A stretch of DNA of 64,000 nt from Bryopsis sp. KO-2023 (GCA_030272585.1 BSYQ01000005.1:2542001-2606000), one strand, 5' to 3'; positions 24,900 through 36,095 are shown, numbered from the stretch's first letter. The notes: generated by a model not told the origin, from the letters alone. A program made the numbers and translations.

Positions 24900-27800
24900 T
24901 GGTTTCGGAGCGAACAGGGTGGATCCTGGCCTTTGGGGGCTTGGCTCTACTAGCCGGTATGTCGCTGCTGTTACAGCGACCACCGACGATATCAGATCAA
25001 AATGCGGCGCCGGCAACACCAGCCGGAAGGGCGCCAGCAACGTATCCCCCATCACCTCCTCCATTCTCTACGCCTCACACGCCCAGAACGTCTCCACACG
25101 AGCTCTGGCAGAGGCTGATGTGGTCGATCAGACATCGACACTCACAACGTGCCCTACCCTCCCCTTCACCGAACCCCGCTGCTGCGTGGGACACCCTGGA
25201 GCTGGTGCAGCTTGCAGACAGGATGCACAAGCTCTGGGGTGTCCTGCGGGGATCCAACGCCAACCTGGTCGGAGCAGGGATCGCCTCCTCGCTTCTGCTG
25301 GGGTACCTACTGAAGTTCCTCGACAAAGGTTCTGCATGGTTACGGCGGCGTAGAACAGAGACGGCGATGAGAAGGGAAGTCCTGGAGCTCGGGAGTGCGG
25401 CGCCTGCGGCTTCAGTTTCGACGGAGGGGTCAGCTACGTTGGACAGACTTCGGCGGCTGCAACAAACGGAGGAGGAGACAGAGTTGGAGTTTTTGCAGCG
25501 GTTTTTCCTGATGTTCTTAAACACGGGACAAGCGGCGGAGGTGGAAGAAGAGAAAAAAGCGGTCAAGCTACTCGTGGCCCGGTTACCGGGGAGGGTGTTG
25601 AGCCGCGTCGTGTTGGAAACAGAGTTCGAAAAACTTACCTTCAGCGGACTTCGGGAGCTTTTGGATCGAATGAAGAGGAGGACGGAATACAGGGAATCAG
25701 TTCTCGCGGAAGTAAAGAAGGAGGAGGAGGGAAAGGAAGAAGTGAAAGTGGATGCTAAAGCAGAACCTAAGGTGGGGACGAAAGTTTTGGTGGCGGACAG
25801 GCCACCTACTCGGACGGGAGAGATTCCGTACTGCCAGTTTTGCGGGCGGAAGGGGCACTGGGAAGCGCAGTGCCGGACGAAGAGGAGAGCGCAGGTGGCG
25901 AGTGTGGAAGAGGATGCTTTCGGCGAGCTGCTGGAGGCAATACAGCAAGAGCAGCCGTCGTCGTCGTGCCATTCGGTCGCAGCAGGAACGCCCGCCGGAG
26001 ATACGGTGCGAAAACAACTTCGGGTGAAACTCAGGCTGGAAGGAGAACAGGGAGGGAGTAACCACCTTTTCGAAGCGTTGGTCGACAGCGGAAGTGGATG
26101 CTCCATCATGCCATGGAAGGTATGTCAAAGGAACGGATGGGGAGTCGCTCCTCCGAAAGGAGTGCTAACGCTGACCGGGTTCAATGGAAGCAAGGAGAGC
26201 GTGCGAGGGACGGTGACGCTCGACGTCAAAGTAGGACCGTGGGAGGGGAAGGAAGTATTTTTGGTTTCGGAAAACACACCCCAGATTATTCTGGGCGTCC
26301 CCCTCCTCGCACACCTTTCCCTCACCGTCGACTGCGCTCGCAACTGCCTCTGGGGCAAGAACGGAACGTCCATCCCTTGCCACGCAGTCATGAAGGTAGG
26401 GGAGAAGTCGGGAGAGTTAGAGCGGGGTGTGGTTCGAGTGCTGCAAGACCCCCTCACGAAAAAAGGACGCAGGATTCGTTTAGTGGGAAAGGATGGGGAG
26501 TTTCGGTTACCCCTGGGTTCGTCGTTGGTTCTGGGACCCTACGCGATTAAAACGGTTGTTCTTCCTTTTCGAATTACTGGGCCTGGCCTGTTTTCGTTAA
26601 TGGCCATAGGACAACCCCACAACCTCCTTCACTCTGTGACGACGAACTCCGACGGAAGAGTTCGACTCACGCTGTATAACGCCCAGTTGGAGGCTAGGAT
26701 GCTTACTGCAAAACTGTGTTTGGTTAGCTTCAGGGTGGCTGAGGGAACGCCGGTGGTGATAGAGGAAGGAGGAGCAGAGGAGGAATGTGTCGAACAGGAG
26801 GAGGATGGTTTACTGCCCCATGGTTTGGATCTCAGAGAGAAGGAGGAAGTGGAACCTGAGGAGGAGGGGTGTTTTGGGATTGAAAAGAAGGGAGATGGAG
26901 GATGTCAAACAGTTTCTTTTCCACCACAGGAAGTGGAATCTGAGGAGGGGGGGTGTTCTGGAATAGAAAAACAGGGAGATGGAGGATGTAAAAAGGTTTC
27001 TTTTCCACCACCAAAGAATGACTGTGGGTCACTGGAAGTGTTTGACAGAACCAGTGGTTCGAAGGGCAGTTGGGGCACAATGCAGTCGAATCAGGACTGT
27101 GTTTCACAAACAGGCCAGCTTGCATCTGTTGGACAGCAGTTGAGCCCAGAGGGGGACAGTAGAGTACTATCGAATTCTGCCCAAAACAGGGGTATACCGA
27201 CCATCAGTTCTGACTCTGGCGAACAGCATCTCAGTTCAGGGGATGGGTGTGTGTTACGGAGTTTAACAACACAGAACAGTGAGGCTGTAGCTACTGAGAA
27301 TCCAACAAACAGTGCAACACTGAGGAAGAGCCAGAGCACAGCCTCTCTCACAGAACTGGATGTGAGTTCTGCTACGCACTATCCACTCAGGGACAGGATT
27401 GAGGGGAAGGACTCTGAGAATGAGGGGAGAACACAGACATCAAACACAGACTTTGAATGTCAGCCCAATAGCTCTAATGCTACTGGACAGTTCATCAGTT
27501 CAGATAGGGAGAAGGGAGAAAAGAATTTTGGCTTACACACCAGCAGTTCAGAGGCTGTACATCACTTACCCAAGTCAGATACTCAGGGAAGGGTACAGCA
27601 GTCGAAATTCCACACACCGGAGGAGAATGTAGCTTCTGAGAGTCCTGCAAACAGTGCTACACTGGGGACAAGCCAGGGTACATTCTCCACCCCCCAGCAG
27701 GATCAATGGAGGGACTTACCAAGGGGGAGAGAGGGACGGACATGTGGGGAAGACCAAGGCACCCAGAGTGTCCTCACACCTAACAGCCTGACTGCACACA

Positions 27801-30800
27801 GCACTCTGCTGCAAGAAAGCAAAGCTGTAGCTACTGAGAGTCCTACAGACAGGGAAACATTGGGACAGAGCCAGAGTACAGTTCAGAGTTCACAAAAGGA
27901 AACAGGGGGCTGCTTACCCAGGGGGGGGGTAGTCGGGGCAGTGGAACAAACACACAATGAGGGACAGACTGTAACTACTGAGAGTCCCACTAACAGTGAC
28001 ATACTGGGGAAAAACCAGAGTTCAGTCTCTCACCTTCAAGAGGAAAAATTACTCTGCTCACCCAGGGGGGGGGTAGGGGGGACAGTGGAACAGGAGCACC
28101 TTGATCTCTGGAAGTACTGGGAAGCCCTCAGAGGGAAACCACCAGGCAGAAGTTTTAGCGAACACACTACATCCCCTTTCTCTCACCTGACGACGATTTG
28201 GGAGGAGGTGGCTGACGACCTTCTCGACAACACCACAGCAGTAGGGACAGGGGAAAGACTCTGGAACGGACATACTGCTACGGTGCAAACCACTCAGGAA
28301 CAACCTGCAGGCACGACGGAAACGCCGTCAGCGATGGAGGACAAAAGCTCAGTGGAATACTGGCGACGCGAATTTCCGAATGTGATTTGTGACGACCTTA
28401 GCAGAGACGACAAGGCAACTACTGCCCCTCTTCGGGTTTGCCACAGGGAGGTGAAATGGCGCATACCTTTTCACAGAATTCCGCTGCACAACACGGGGAT
28501 CCGGTATTACGCCACTGACGTCGCGCCTAAGGAGATTCGGAAACTGCTTACCTCGTTGCAGGGGCAAGGCGTCATTCGTCCACTGGGCGTCGGCGAGCGG
28601 GCTCTGTTCTCCCCCGTACTTTTCCTAAGGAAGCCGAATGGAAAGGTCCGTAAGACGGTGGATTTTCGTCTGCTGAACTCGTACTCCGACGCCTGGAAGA
28701 CGTCCCTGCTCCACGTTCGGGACGTGCTGAAGTCGATTCCACCGGAGTGGGATTACTTTACCGTCCTGGACCTGGAGCAGGGCTTCTTCCAGGTGGACGT
28801 TTGCGATTCGCTCCAGCCCCTCTTCGCGTTTGAAACCGGAGAGGGGGATTACACTTACCTCCGCCTCCCACAGGGATGGAACTGCTCGCCGGGGTTGTTT
28901 CACTCACGCATCAGGAGCTCGATCCACGGATACCCCGGTCGTAACTTCGTCGACGACCTCATAATCGGCGGAGAAGGCGTCGAAGGCCATGACAGGAACC
29001 TGCGACGTGTTCTGACCAGGCTCGACGAAATGGGATTACGGATAAACAGGGAAAAGGCGGTCGTCAGACAAAAGGAGGTTACCTACTTGGGGTACACGGT
29101 CACGAAGGGGAGCTACGGCCTTCGACGCTACGTCGACGACCAAGTGCGTCAGTTGCCAGAAATGCGCGACGTCAGGGACGTCCGTCAATTCGTCGGCATG
29201 CTTAATGTCTGCAGGGGAGTTTGCCCGAATTTCCATAACATCATTCAACCTCTGCTGGAGCTTCCCAAGGGATCGAATCCGAAACTCATGCAACAGTTGG
29301 TGGCAGAAGCATGGAAATCCATACTGACTAATAATGTCAAGTTGGGTAATTCAGATTCTGGAGAGTATAATCTGTTTACAGACTGGTCATCCTCTGGGTG
29401 GGGGTATGTTCTGTTCAGAGGTACCCCCTCAGAGGGGTGTATCGTCAGCCTCAACAGTCGAAAGTGTGCGGATAAGGGAGGAGAAAAAGTCAGCTCCTAT
29501 TTGGGGGAGCTTCAAGCTCTAATATGGGCATTGAAATCGGTTTCACAGGTGGTGGCTGGGGGTCAGCTAACCCTGCACACTGATTCGAACTCAGCAGTGC
29601 AAAGGATTACGAAGTTAGCACCGAAAGAAGTCGTGGAGGACATCAGAGTGGTGCGTCTCTTGGCTTGGTTGGCAGAGAACTACCCCTCCCCTGGAAGGTT
29701 GAGGGTTCAATTCCTGCCAGGGACATCTAACCCTTGGGCTGATCTCCTGTCTAGATGGTACAGCAGGCCAACACAAACACAAGGGCAGGTGTGTGCACTT
29801 GAACCACAAGAGATGCCAATCAGTAAAAACACAAGCATGGAATCAGGAGGATCCAACAGATCAACAGAACAGGTGCTGGAGCAGGCTGAGGCAGTGGACT
29901 CTAAAGAGAGTGATTCAGGAAGGTCTGGCATGTCAGGAAACACAGAGTTGGGACATGCATATACAGGAGGCTCAAGAGGAGAGGAGTTGGGCAAGATAGC
30001 GGAAGGGAAAGAGCTGAGCAGAGATCAGCTGGAACGGTTGCACAAGGAGGGACACTGGAGCCCACAAAAATTGCTATGGCTGTGTGCACAACATGGATGG
30101 AAGGCTAATAGAGGAGATCTGGAGGAAATTCAGAGGTACTGCCAGACCTGCCAGAGGGTAGCCCCTAAGAAGGAAAAAGAACTTCTTAGGGGAGCTGGGC
30201 ATCTAACCCACCCTGGTCAAACAGTGGGCATGGACATCATCGGTCCACTACCCTCTGGTAGGTGTGGCCACAATCATATAGTAGTGGTGGTGGACCACCT
30301 CTCTCGTGATTCGATGGTTTGGAAGACAAAGGAGGTGAAGGGGAAACAGGTCAGAGAGTGTTTAGGTGAGTGGATAGCGACTCATGGATCTCCAGACAAC
30401 CTATTATGTGATGGAGCTGCCTACTTCCATTCGAAGGACATGAGAGCATGGTACAAAGACAACCACATTCAGGTTTGGAGGACACCCCCTTATCACCACA
30501 GAGCGAATGGAGTGGTGGAGAGGAGGAACAGAGCTCTGATTTCTAAAATCAGAGTACTGTTGTTGGATCATGGAGGGTATTGGGATGATTGGCTGCAGAA
30601 GGCCAACTGGATGGTCTGCAACATGGTGAATAGAACCACTGGATGGCCACCATGTAAAGTGTGGACACTATCAAGCAAGGAGTGGGATAGAATTCAACAG
30701 AGATTGAAGGAGAGCAGAGATAAGGTGAATGCACAGAAAAAATTGTCTGACTGGAATCATTTTCTGGGAGAGGAGGTCCTTTTATATGATTCAGCAAGGG

Positions 30801-30967
30801 CTGAAAAAAAGGATCAGAAATTCAGTGCAAGTTGGAAGGGACCATATAAAATAGTGGAACTGATTTCCCCCAGTCGAGTCAGGATTGAGGAAATCAATGG
30901 CAAACTCAGGAGGGGTAGGAAACCCTTCCTAGAAGTGCACAAATCACAGATCAGGCACTTCTTCTGA
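24899..30967 (+). CDS. Gag-Pol polyprotein of Ty3/gypsy element
   Basis: A single intact frame of 2022 residues without frameshift. In order: an N-terminal part with two hydrophobic stretches (about 9-31 and 122-141) and a charged capsid-like region; a CCHC zinc knuckle (C312, C315, H320, C325); an aspartic protease with DSGSG at 396; a long low-complexity region (about 617-1140); reverse transcriptase with LPQG and FVDD (1350-1353); RNase H with D1495 and E1537; integrase with an HHCC finger (HKEGH, CQTC) and catalytic D1779, D1838, E1874 (35 residues between the last two); and a GPY motif near 1978. The intact frame and near-identical LTRs suggest a potentially active copy. No separate gag is seen, so the Gag:Pol ratio may depend on processing or translation control. 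Confidence 0.93.
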   Translation: MVSERTGWILAFGGLALLAGMSLLLQRPPTISDQNAAPATPAGRAPATYPPSPPPFSTPHTPRTSPHELWQRLMWSIRHRHSQRALPSPSPNPAAAWDTLELVQLADRMHKLWGVLRGSNANLVGAGIASSLLLGYLLKFLDKGSAWLRRRRTETAMRREVLELGSAAPAASVSTEGSATLDRLRRLQQTEEETELEFLQRFFLMFLNTGQAAEVEEEKKAVKLLVARLPGRVLSRVVLETEFEKLTFSGLRELLDRMKRRTEYRESVLAEVKKEEEGKEEVKVDAKAEPKVGTKVLVADRPPTRTGEIPYCQFCGRKGHWEAQCRTKRRAQVASVEEDAFGELLEAIQQEQPSSSCHSVAAGTPAGDTVRKQLRVKLRLEGEQGGSNHLFEALVDSGSGCSIMPWKVCQRNGWGVAPPKGVLTLTGFNGSKESVRGTVTLDVKVGPWEGKEVFLVSENTPQIILGVPLLAHLSLTVDCARNCLWGKNGTSIPCHAVMKVGEKSGELERGVVRVLQDPLTKKGRRIRLVGKDGEFRLPLGSSLVLGPYAIKTVVLPFRITGPGLFSLMAIGQPHNLLHSVTTNSDGRVRLTLYNAQLEARMLTAKLCLVSFRVAEGTPVVIEEGGAEEECVEQEEDGLLPHGLDLREKEEVEPEEEGCFGIEKKGDGGCQTVSFPPQEVESEEGGCSGIEKQGDGGCKKVSFPPPKNDCGSLEVFDRTSGSKGSWGTMQSNQDCVSQTGQLASVGQQLSPEGDSRVLSNSAQNRGIPTISSDSGEQHLSSGDGCVLRSLTTQNSEAVATENPTNSATLRKSQSTASLTELDVSSATHYPLRDRIEGKDSENEGRTQTSNTDFECQPNSSNATGQFISSDREKGEKNFGLHTSSSEAVHHLPKSDTQGRVQQSKFHTPEENVASESPANSATLGTSQGTFSTPQQDQWRDLPRGREGRTCGEDQGTQSVLTPNSLTAHSTLLQESKAVATESPTDRETLGQSQSTVQSSQKETGGCLPRGGVVGAVEQTHNEGQTVTTESPTNSDILGKNQSSVSHLQEEKLLCSPRGGVGGTVEQEHLDLWKYWEALRGKPPGRSFSEHTTSPFSHLTTIWEEVADDLLDNTTAVGTGERLWNGHTATVQTTQEQPAGTTETPSAMEDKSSVEYWRREFPNVICDDLSRDDKATTAPLRVCHREVKWRIPFHRIPLHNTGIRYYATDVAPKEIRKLLTSLQGQGVIRPLGVGERALFSPVLFLRKPNGKVRKTVDFRLLNSYSDAWKTSLLHVRDVLKSIPPEWDYFTVLDLEQGFFQVDVCDSLQPLFAFETGEGDYTYLRLPQGWNCSPGLFHSRIRSSIHGYPGRNFVDDLIIGGEGVEGHDRNLRRVLTRLDEMGLRINREKAVVRQKEVTYLGYTVTKGSYGLRRYVDDQVRQLPEMRDVRDVRQFVGMLNVCRGVCPNFHNIIQPLLELPKGSNPKLMQQLVAEAWKSILTNNVKLGNSDSGEYNLFTDWSSSGWGYVLFRGTPSEGCIVSLNSRKCADKGGEKVSSYLGELQALIWALKSVSQVVAGGQLTLHTDSNSAVQRITKLAPKEVVEDIRVVRLLAWLAENYPSPGRLRVQFLPGTSNPWADLLSRWYSRPTQTQGQVCALEPQEMPISKNTSMESGGSNRSTEQVLEQAEAVDSKESDSGRSGMSGNTELGHAYTGGSRGEELGKIAEGKELSRDQLERLHKEGHWSPQKLLWLCAQHGWKANRGDLEEIQRYCQTCQRVAPKKEKELLRGAGHLTHPGQTVGMDIIGPLPSGRCGHNHIVVVVDHLSRDSMVWKTKEVKGKQVRECLGEWIATHGSPDNLLCDGAAYFHSKDMRAWYKDNHIQVWRTPPYHHRANGVVERRNRALISKIRVLLLDHGGYWDDWLQKANWMVCNMVNRTTGWPPCKVWTLSSKEWDRIQQRLKESRDKVNAQKKLSDWNHFLGEEVLLYDSARAEKKDQKFSASWKGPYKIVELISPSRVRIEEINGKLRRGRKPFLEVHKSQIRHFF
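24900..24918 (+). promoter_or_regulatory. candidate primer-binding site
   Basis: Directly after the 5' LTR the sequence reads TGGTTTCGGAGCG. Its first twelve bases differ at two positions from the TGGTATCAGAGC complementary to plant initiator tRNA-Met. Position and TGG start fit a primer-binding site; the tRNA identity is inferred. It lies inside the first codons of gag-pol. Confidence 0.55.
26846..27013 (+). repeat. two tandem 84-bp coding repeats in the gag-pol spacer
   Basis: Units at 26846-26929 and 26930-27013 encode near-identical 28-residue blocks (EVE-EEGC-GIEK-GDGGC-VSFPP). They lie between protease and RT of the retrotransposon. Downstream, four looser copies of a TESPTNSATLG-like block occur near 27284, 27631, 27826 and 27969. 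Confidence 0.8.
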
Positions 30968-31168
30968 GTAGAATGGTGGTGATGAGAGAATAGGTAGGAC
31001 CAGAAGACATAGTAAACGGAGGAGAGAAGGTTTCTTTTCCATCCGGTGAGGGATGTTTTTTTTCTGATGAAACACAGTGTAGGAGAAGGCTACACTGGTG
31101 TGGAAGTGAGGATATTAGTTTCTTCTACCACGAGTAGAACTTTTTCGGAGGTTTGAGGCAGTGAAGCG

Positions 31169-31495
31169 TGTTGGACCGGGTAGAACACAAGTACTGAAAG
31201 ACAGACATAAGAGCGTCACATCAACAAATCCACACAACGGACACTCATTTCTAATGAAAGTACTACCACACGATTTGACTCTGAGAGCGATGTCAAATGT
31301 GTTGAATCGACTGGTCAGTGCGGGTGAGAGGCCCCATGGCAGTGGGGGTTTTACGTTAGAAGTACGAGGTATGAGTCAGTGGAGGAAGTGTGAGAGTTGA
31401 GTGAGTCGGGAAGGAAAGTCTGTGAACGGGAGTTCGGGGTTGTCTTTTTGTTGTAAGACTTTTTTTGCGGAAGGCTCGTTCTTCCAGTAACAACA
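31169..31495 (+). repeat. 3' LTR
   Basis: 327 bp, one base different (31417) from the 5' LTR. The bases just before it (about 31155-31168) are moderately purine-rich and could serve as a weak polypurine tract. Confidence 0.95.
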
Positions 31496-33597
31496 CTTGT
31501 CGATATGCTGGAGTACCCATTGCTTAGTTAATCTGCTGAAATCTGAAATCTGTTAAAACTTTCTTGGGTTTTTTCGCGATTCTCCCCTTGAGGGAAGCAT
31601 GCAGCTTGAGTTCTTGGTAGATTGCAAAATTCAGCAAACTGATGTTACTGCACGGATTTGGATGAACAGAAAATATCACTCAGAGAGAGTGAGTCAGACC
31701 TGAACACCACACATTTCAAAATATAATTCTGTCAGCCCCCCCAATGTTCTCGATCACAACCCACGAAGTCTGTCAGACACAGAAAAGGTCTCCCTTCAGT
31801 AAACTTACACGCAAACTCATTCATTGTTACTTTTTTGTAGGTACGTCTCATGTCAGCAGGTGGTTGCGAAATATCCTTGCACGCAGCCGACTGTATCGCT
31901 GTGTACAAGCCGGAACCCCACACAAGCGCGAGCTTTTTTACTCTTTATTGCCTGCACGCTATCGGTTCCTTCTTCTTCTGTTAAAAGTCGTTTTTTCATA
32001 CAGGTTGTCTTGCAGCACACGCGCAACACAAGACTTGTGTGTTGTTTTTTTTGCTCCTGAAGTTGTCTCTTTCTGTTCTACCTGGGCATGTCGTCGTGAT
32101 TTCGAGCGTCCCGGGAATATTTGTTTCTGGGGTAAGTTCGCGACGCAAGACCTAACGACTGAGAACGGGCCGAAAGTTGTGTGTTTGTGTGTGTGCATCG
32201 TGTTTGATTCGCGTACATGTGGATTTGCTTAAAAATATCACGGGTGTATCCCACTACTACGTACGGTTCCGTGCACCTTGAGACTCCCTTGAGACACAGA
32301 GTTTCTTCCAAGCGTGAACAGTTTTCTGGCTACCAGGTTTTCGCCCCTGATTTGATGGTTTTTTAATCGTGCTGTTCTTGTTTGTGCGCAAGTCGGGCTG
32401 CTTGTTTTTTTATTTTTCTTTGTGGAGAGGGGTCAACTTTTACTAGTTTGGGGAGTACAAAACCATTGAAACAGATGGTTGGTTGTGAAAGCGACTTTTT
32501 AAATTTGTTTTTCTTGAGTTGATACCTTAGAGTGTGTGATTCTCATTCTGACACTTGAAAATATTCAAGTATTCCTGGCTCTAGAAGTGGTGACAAATCA
32601 AGTCGGCATCCCATGAGAGGATATGGTGGTTCAGAGTGAAATGAGTCATAGCCCAAGGGATCGGATGTGGGGTATTGAGACTGAACGTTGTGTAAGTAAC
32701 CTGGTTTTGGGGTGATCCGGCCCGTGTAGTTCTCGAACAACACCTAAGGCTCTTTCAATGGTCATCAAGGTGTCTTTATCTTTCTTAAGTCAGAGTTCCA
32801 CAGTAGGAATGTTACGAGCCGAGCTTGTTTTCAGAAACCTGCACTCCACTCTTGCACTAATCAAAAAGCAAGAATCAGCTTGCGTTTGCTGCAACAGTGA
32901 CAATTGATAACAAAACACTGCCACTGCCCCCCTGATTCTGGTCGCACCGACTCACTTCTTGAACCAAGTCAGCAATGGCTCTTTTGCAACTTCGTTTTCA
33001 TAATTACGAAAACTGGTCAACATGGACCATCCATTTTGATTCTCTTCCAAATTTCAATCTCAAGGCAATGATGACAGGTGGCTGAGATGTGATTTTGGCT
33101 GGCAGAGATAGTATTACAGTGAATAGGGTTCACAACAGATGTTTCCTCCATCCATGGAAGCCCAAGATCTAAATCGGTCGTAGCCGCTACTTAAATTTCA
33201 CGAGAAATCTATACATGCAGTCATGAACCCCCACCCACCCACAAAACAAACACTTACCTAAAAAGCCCATACAACATAGCTATGAATCCTAAAGATTCAC
33301 AGAGATAATGACAAGTAACACGCCCCCCCCCCCCCCTCCCCCTCTTTCCCAAAAAAAACCAAGACGCATCCCTTTTTTAATCCAACTTTTTTTGTTTTGT
33401 TTATCTTTCTTCCTCATCCCTGCTCACTTATCCGGCTATTGCGAGCTTTATATCAAGTCTCATTTCCCCTGCGAAACTAAAACAAAAAAATTGATCGCGA
33501 ACTAGCAGCAGGGTGTGCCTAACTTCCTTCAAACAGGGACATAAGAAGATGAAAAAAGGACAGAAACCTTTTTTTTTTCTCTTTTTTATGAACCAAG
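31496..33597. other. intergenic, no gene supported
   Basis: About 2.1 kb right of the retrotransposon. A 162-codon plus-strand frame (31744-32232) and a 63-codon minus-strand frame (31732-31923) have no recognisable motif and no phase-matched neighbours. A C-run followed by A-run lies near 33322-33358. The right end is the 3' flank of the Cys-rich gene. Confidence 0.5.
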
Positions 33598-36095
33598 TTA
33601 CTTAGGAATACAAGCTTCAATGGTGACCTCCTTGCACTCCTCCTCTTCTTCCTCCACAATGTTGCATTCGATTCCACACTTTTGGCCCAATTCACAGGTG
33701 TTCTTGCCACACTCGATACCTGATGAAGTCAGACATAGAGTTCGTTAGTCTCTAGTTTCCAAACCCTTCGCAGGATTGACTGAAAACCTCTACACCCACA
33801 CTCAACTCCCCTATCCTGTCCTATGTCAGTCATCTGTGAATGGAGAGTAACAAAGAGCTTGGTGGGACAGCATCTCAACTCGAGTGCATTCATTTTTTTT
33901 AATTTTTTCATATGCATTCATCCTTTTTCCAAGCCGATGTTATTCTGATGGTGACTGTTCTGGTGGTGGTTAGGATTGTATGTTACCTTCTGGTGGAGCA
34001 CACTTCTCGACTTCCTTGGTCTCACACTTCTGCACCCAGACCGGCCAGCACTGCTTGACATCAACAGTCTCACACCTTCGCTTGTACACGGTTTTGCACT
34101 TATCCTTCCAGACAAGATTGCACTCCTCCACGGGAACTTTATTGCACACATACTTGTCCACCAAGCTGCACACCGGCTTTGTGACCTACATTCGAAGCAA
34201 ACACAGCGGCAAATCACAATCGCATTATAACTTCCAGCTCCAATGCCTTGGTGCAATGCGCTGGGGTGCATAACTGTGGAGTAAGTGAGGGATTGTATGT
34301 ACTGCCAACTGTGTAGACACTCACCTCTTGGCACACTTTCTCGTAGGTGGTGGTGCAGCCGGGAGGAACATTGAGACAGATGTTCTTCACGAAAGAAGTA
34401 CAAGTAGCAAGTGGCTGGGCGGCACACTCGTTTCTAGCTGTTGGGAAAGCATCGAAGGCTCCACAAGCAGGTGCAGTCAAAGTCACACATTTCTCGACTT
34501 GCTCACATTTCCTTTCTGTGGGGCATGGTTCACATGACAGGAGCTGAGCAGCAGGTCTGCTGGCTCTGTCGGGGATTCTGTCGCACAACTTTTTTCGGCG
34601 CTCACAGTCAAAACTCGCTTTATCAGTGCACACTTCCTCGGTGGTGCACAGCTGGGCTCCGACAGGCTTGATTTCACATGCGTTCCGGTCCAAGCATTGC
34701 TCCCCACCTTGTGTGCAGGTCTGATGCACACCATTTTCTAATTCAGTGAATGTGTTTCCTAGATTCAAAGACCTCACTCACTCATAGCAGTACAGCACTT
34801 GCATGATGGCCGGTGGGTTGTGATGGGATTTACTCACCTCTTTGGGAACGTCTTTGCAGACCACCTCAGTCTTGTTCTCACACACTTCCTGCTTGATCCA
34901 TTCGCACTTCTCTTTCAGGACTGTCTGGCACACCTCCTCAGAAACCTTTTCGCATTTCCGCTCAGGGGAATCCCAGCACTCCTTGGTGGGTACAAGTTCG
35001 CATTTCTGCTCCTTCACCTTGTCACACACCTCCACATCGACAGTCTCGCACTCCTCCTCAAACTCTGTTGGACACACCCCAGTGGCACACCAGTCAGGCA
35101 GCATGTGTGAGAGGAGACACCATCTCTGCAAGTTTTCATGGGAATTTTTGGGAGGACCTTGTTAATCTTGACCCAAGGATTGGACCTAAAGCTCACCCAA
35201 AGGTTGGCAGGTGAAGCAGTCCGTCTCGAGAATCTCCTTCTTAGGCTTCTTCTCTGCAAGCGTACGGGAACACAATTTCGAGTTCAGAGACCGAGTGCTG
35301 CCCAGAGCGGCACTACACCAGGGGAGTTGCGACGAAACAGCTCAAGTCTGTCGATAACTGTCGATTAAGCAGTCTCCCACCTGCGGATACAAATTCCGTG
35401 TACTCCGCGTAACACTTGACATCCTTCACGCACTTCTCGTTGAATTTACAGAAGGCCTCGGGACCACACTCCTCGAGGTCCTCCAAGCATGCTTCCTCCT
35501 TGGTACACTTCTCCGTGGGCTTAGGGCCTGGCGTGATAGTTCAGATAAGTCAGGTGCGACATTGTTTATGCTACAACCTTCCAACTCCCGCGTTCGGATC
35601 AGGTGTCGGAGGGCAGTCATACTGTTCAAGCGACAAGAGCAGCAAAAGATGGTGCGCTTACTGGTGTAGCATTGCTTGGCCTTGAGAGTACCGCAAGAAT
35701 ACCCTTTTCGGCACTTTCCGTAAACTCCACAGCTTTCCACCCCAAGCAAATCTCGTCCTGCCAAAAAGACAAACAGACGGTTAACCTTTCGAAGCTGAAC
35801 GTGATGGTCGCCACTGTGATCCAGCTTGACGTCTTGACAAAACAACATATCTCGTCGTTGCGCAAGGAAATGCAGGAAAGCTTTTTCATGCGCAAGCACA
35901 AAGTTGTCGAGGGGGGTGCTTACCCGTATCACTTGAGGTTCCGCTAGCGCACGTGAGAACCACCTGTGTGCATACGCCAAGAGTCAGCTTCAGACATCAA
36001 ACTCCAGAAAGCGGTTTCTGCTGGGGGTGAAACAAAACGAGGGGTTCCCCAGGTCTTACCGCCAGAGCGGCGACGAAGGTAAGTTTCATGAACAT
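33598..36095 (-). CDS. secreted cysteine-rich repeat protein (about 52 Cys)
   Basis: Nine exons: 36060-36095, 35924-35963, 35662-35757, 35381-35527, 35197-35253, 34838-35064, 34325-34720, 33987-34185, 33598-33719, 439 residues, all phases consistent. A signal peptide (MFMKLTFVAALAVVLTCAS) is split over the first two exons. The mature part has about 52 cysteines, many in repeated KCExV, EECxxV or VCxxV words at intervals of roughly 8-12 residues, rich in Glu, Lys and Val. No named domain was recognised. This regular pattern suggests a disulfide-bonded extracellular or wall/scale matrix protein; that role is inferred. The join into exon 34838-35064 uses an acceptor with a poor pyrimidine tract (at 35064), chosen because it alone keeps frame and the Cys pattern. 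Confidence 0.8.

Larger units (their letters stand above)
24573..31495 (+). mobile_element. complete Ty3/gypsy LTR retrotransposon
   Basis: A 6923-bp element with two 327-bp LTRs (24573-24899, 31169-31495) that begin TGTTGG and end AACAACA. By eye they differ at one base only (C at 24821, A at 31417), so the insertion is very recent. CTTG flanks both sides (24569-24572 and 31496-31499), a 4-bp target-site duplication; ACTTG, 5 bp, is possible if the final A is shared. The interior is one long gag-pol frame in the order capsid region, zinc knuckle, protease, RT, RNase H, integrase, which identifies Ty3/gypsy (Metaviridae). It lies between the ABC ATPase gene and an apparently empty spacer, so it breaks no recognisable gene. 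Confidence 0.95.

Noticed and set aside
25075-26109. 344-codon minus-strand frame opposite gag
   Set aside because: It is the antisense shadow of the intact gag-pol frame, Ser/Arg-rich from complementary codons.
31744-32232. 162-codon plus-strand frame right of the retrotransposon
   Set aside because: No motif, no phase-matched neighbours, and rich in Cys/Phe/Leu from T-rich sequence.
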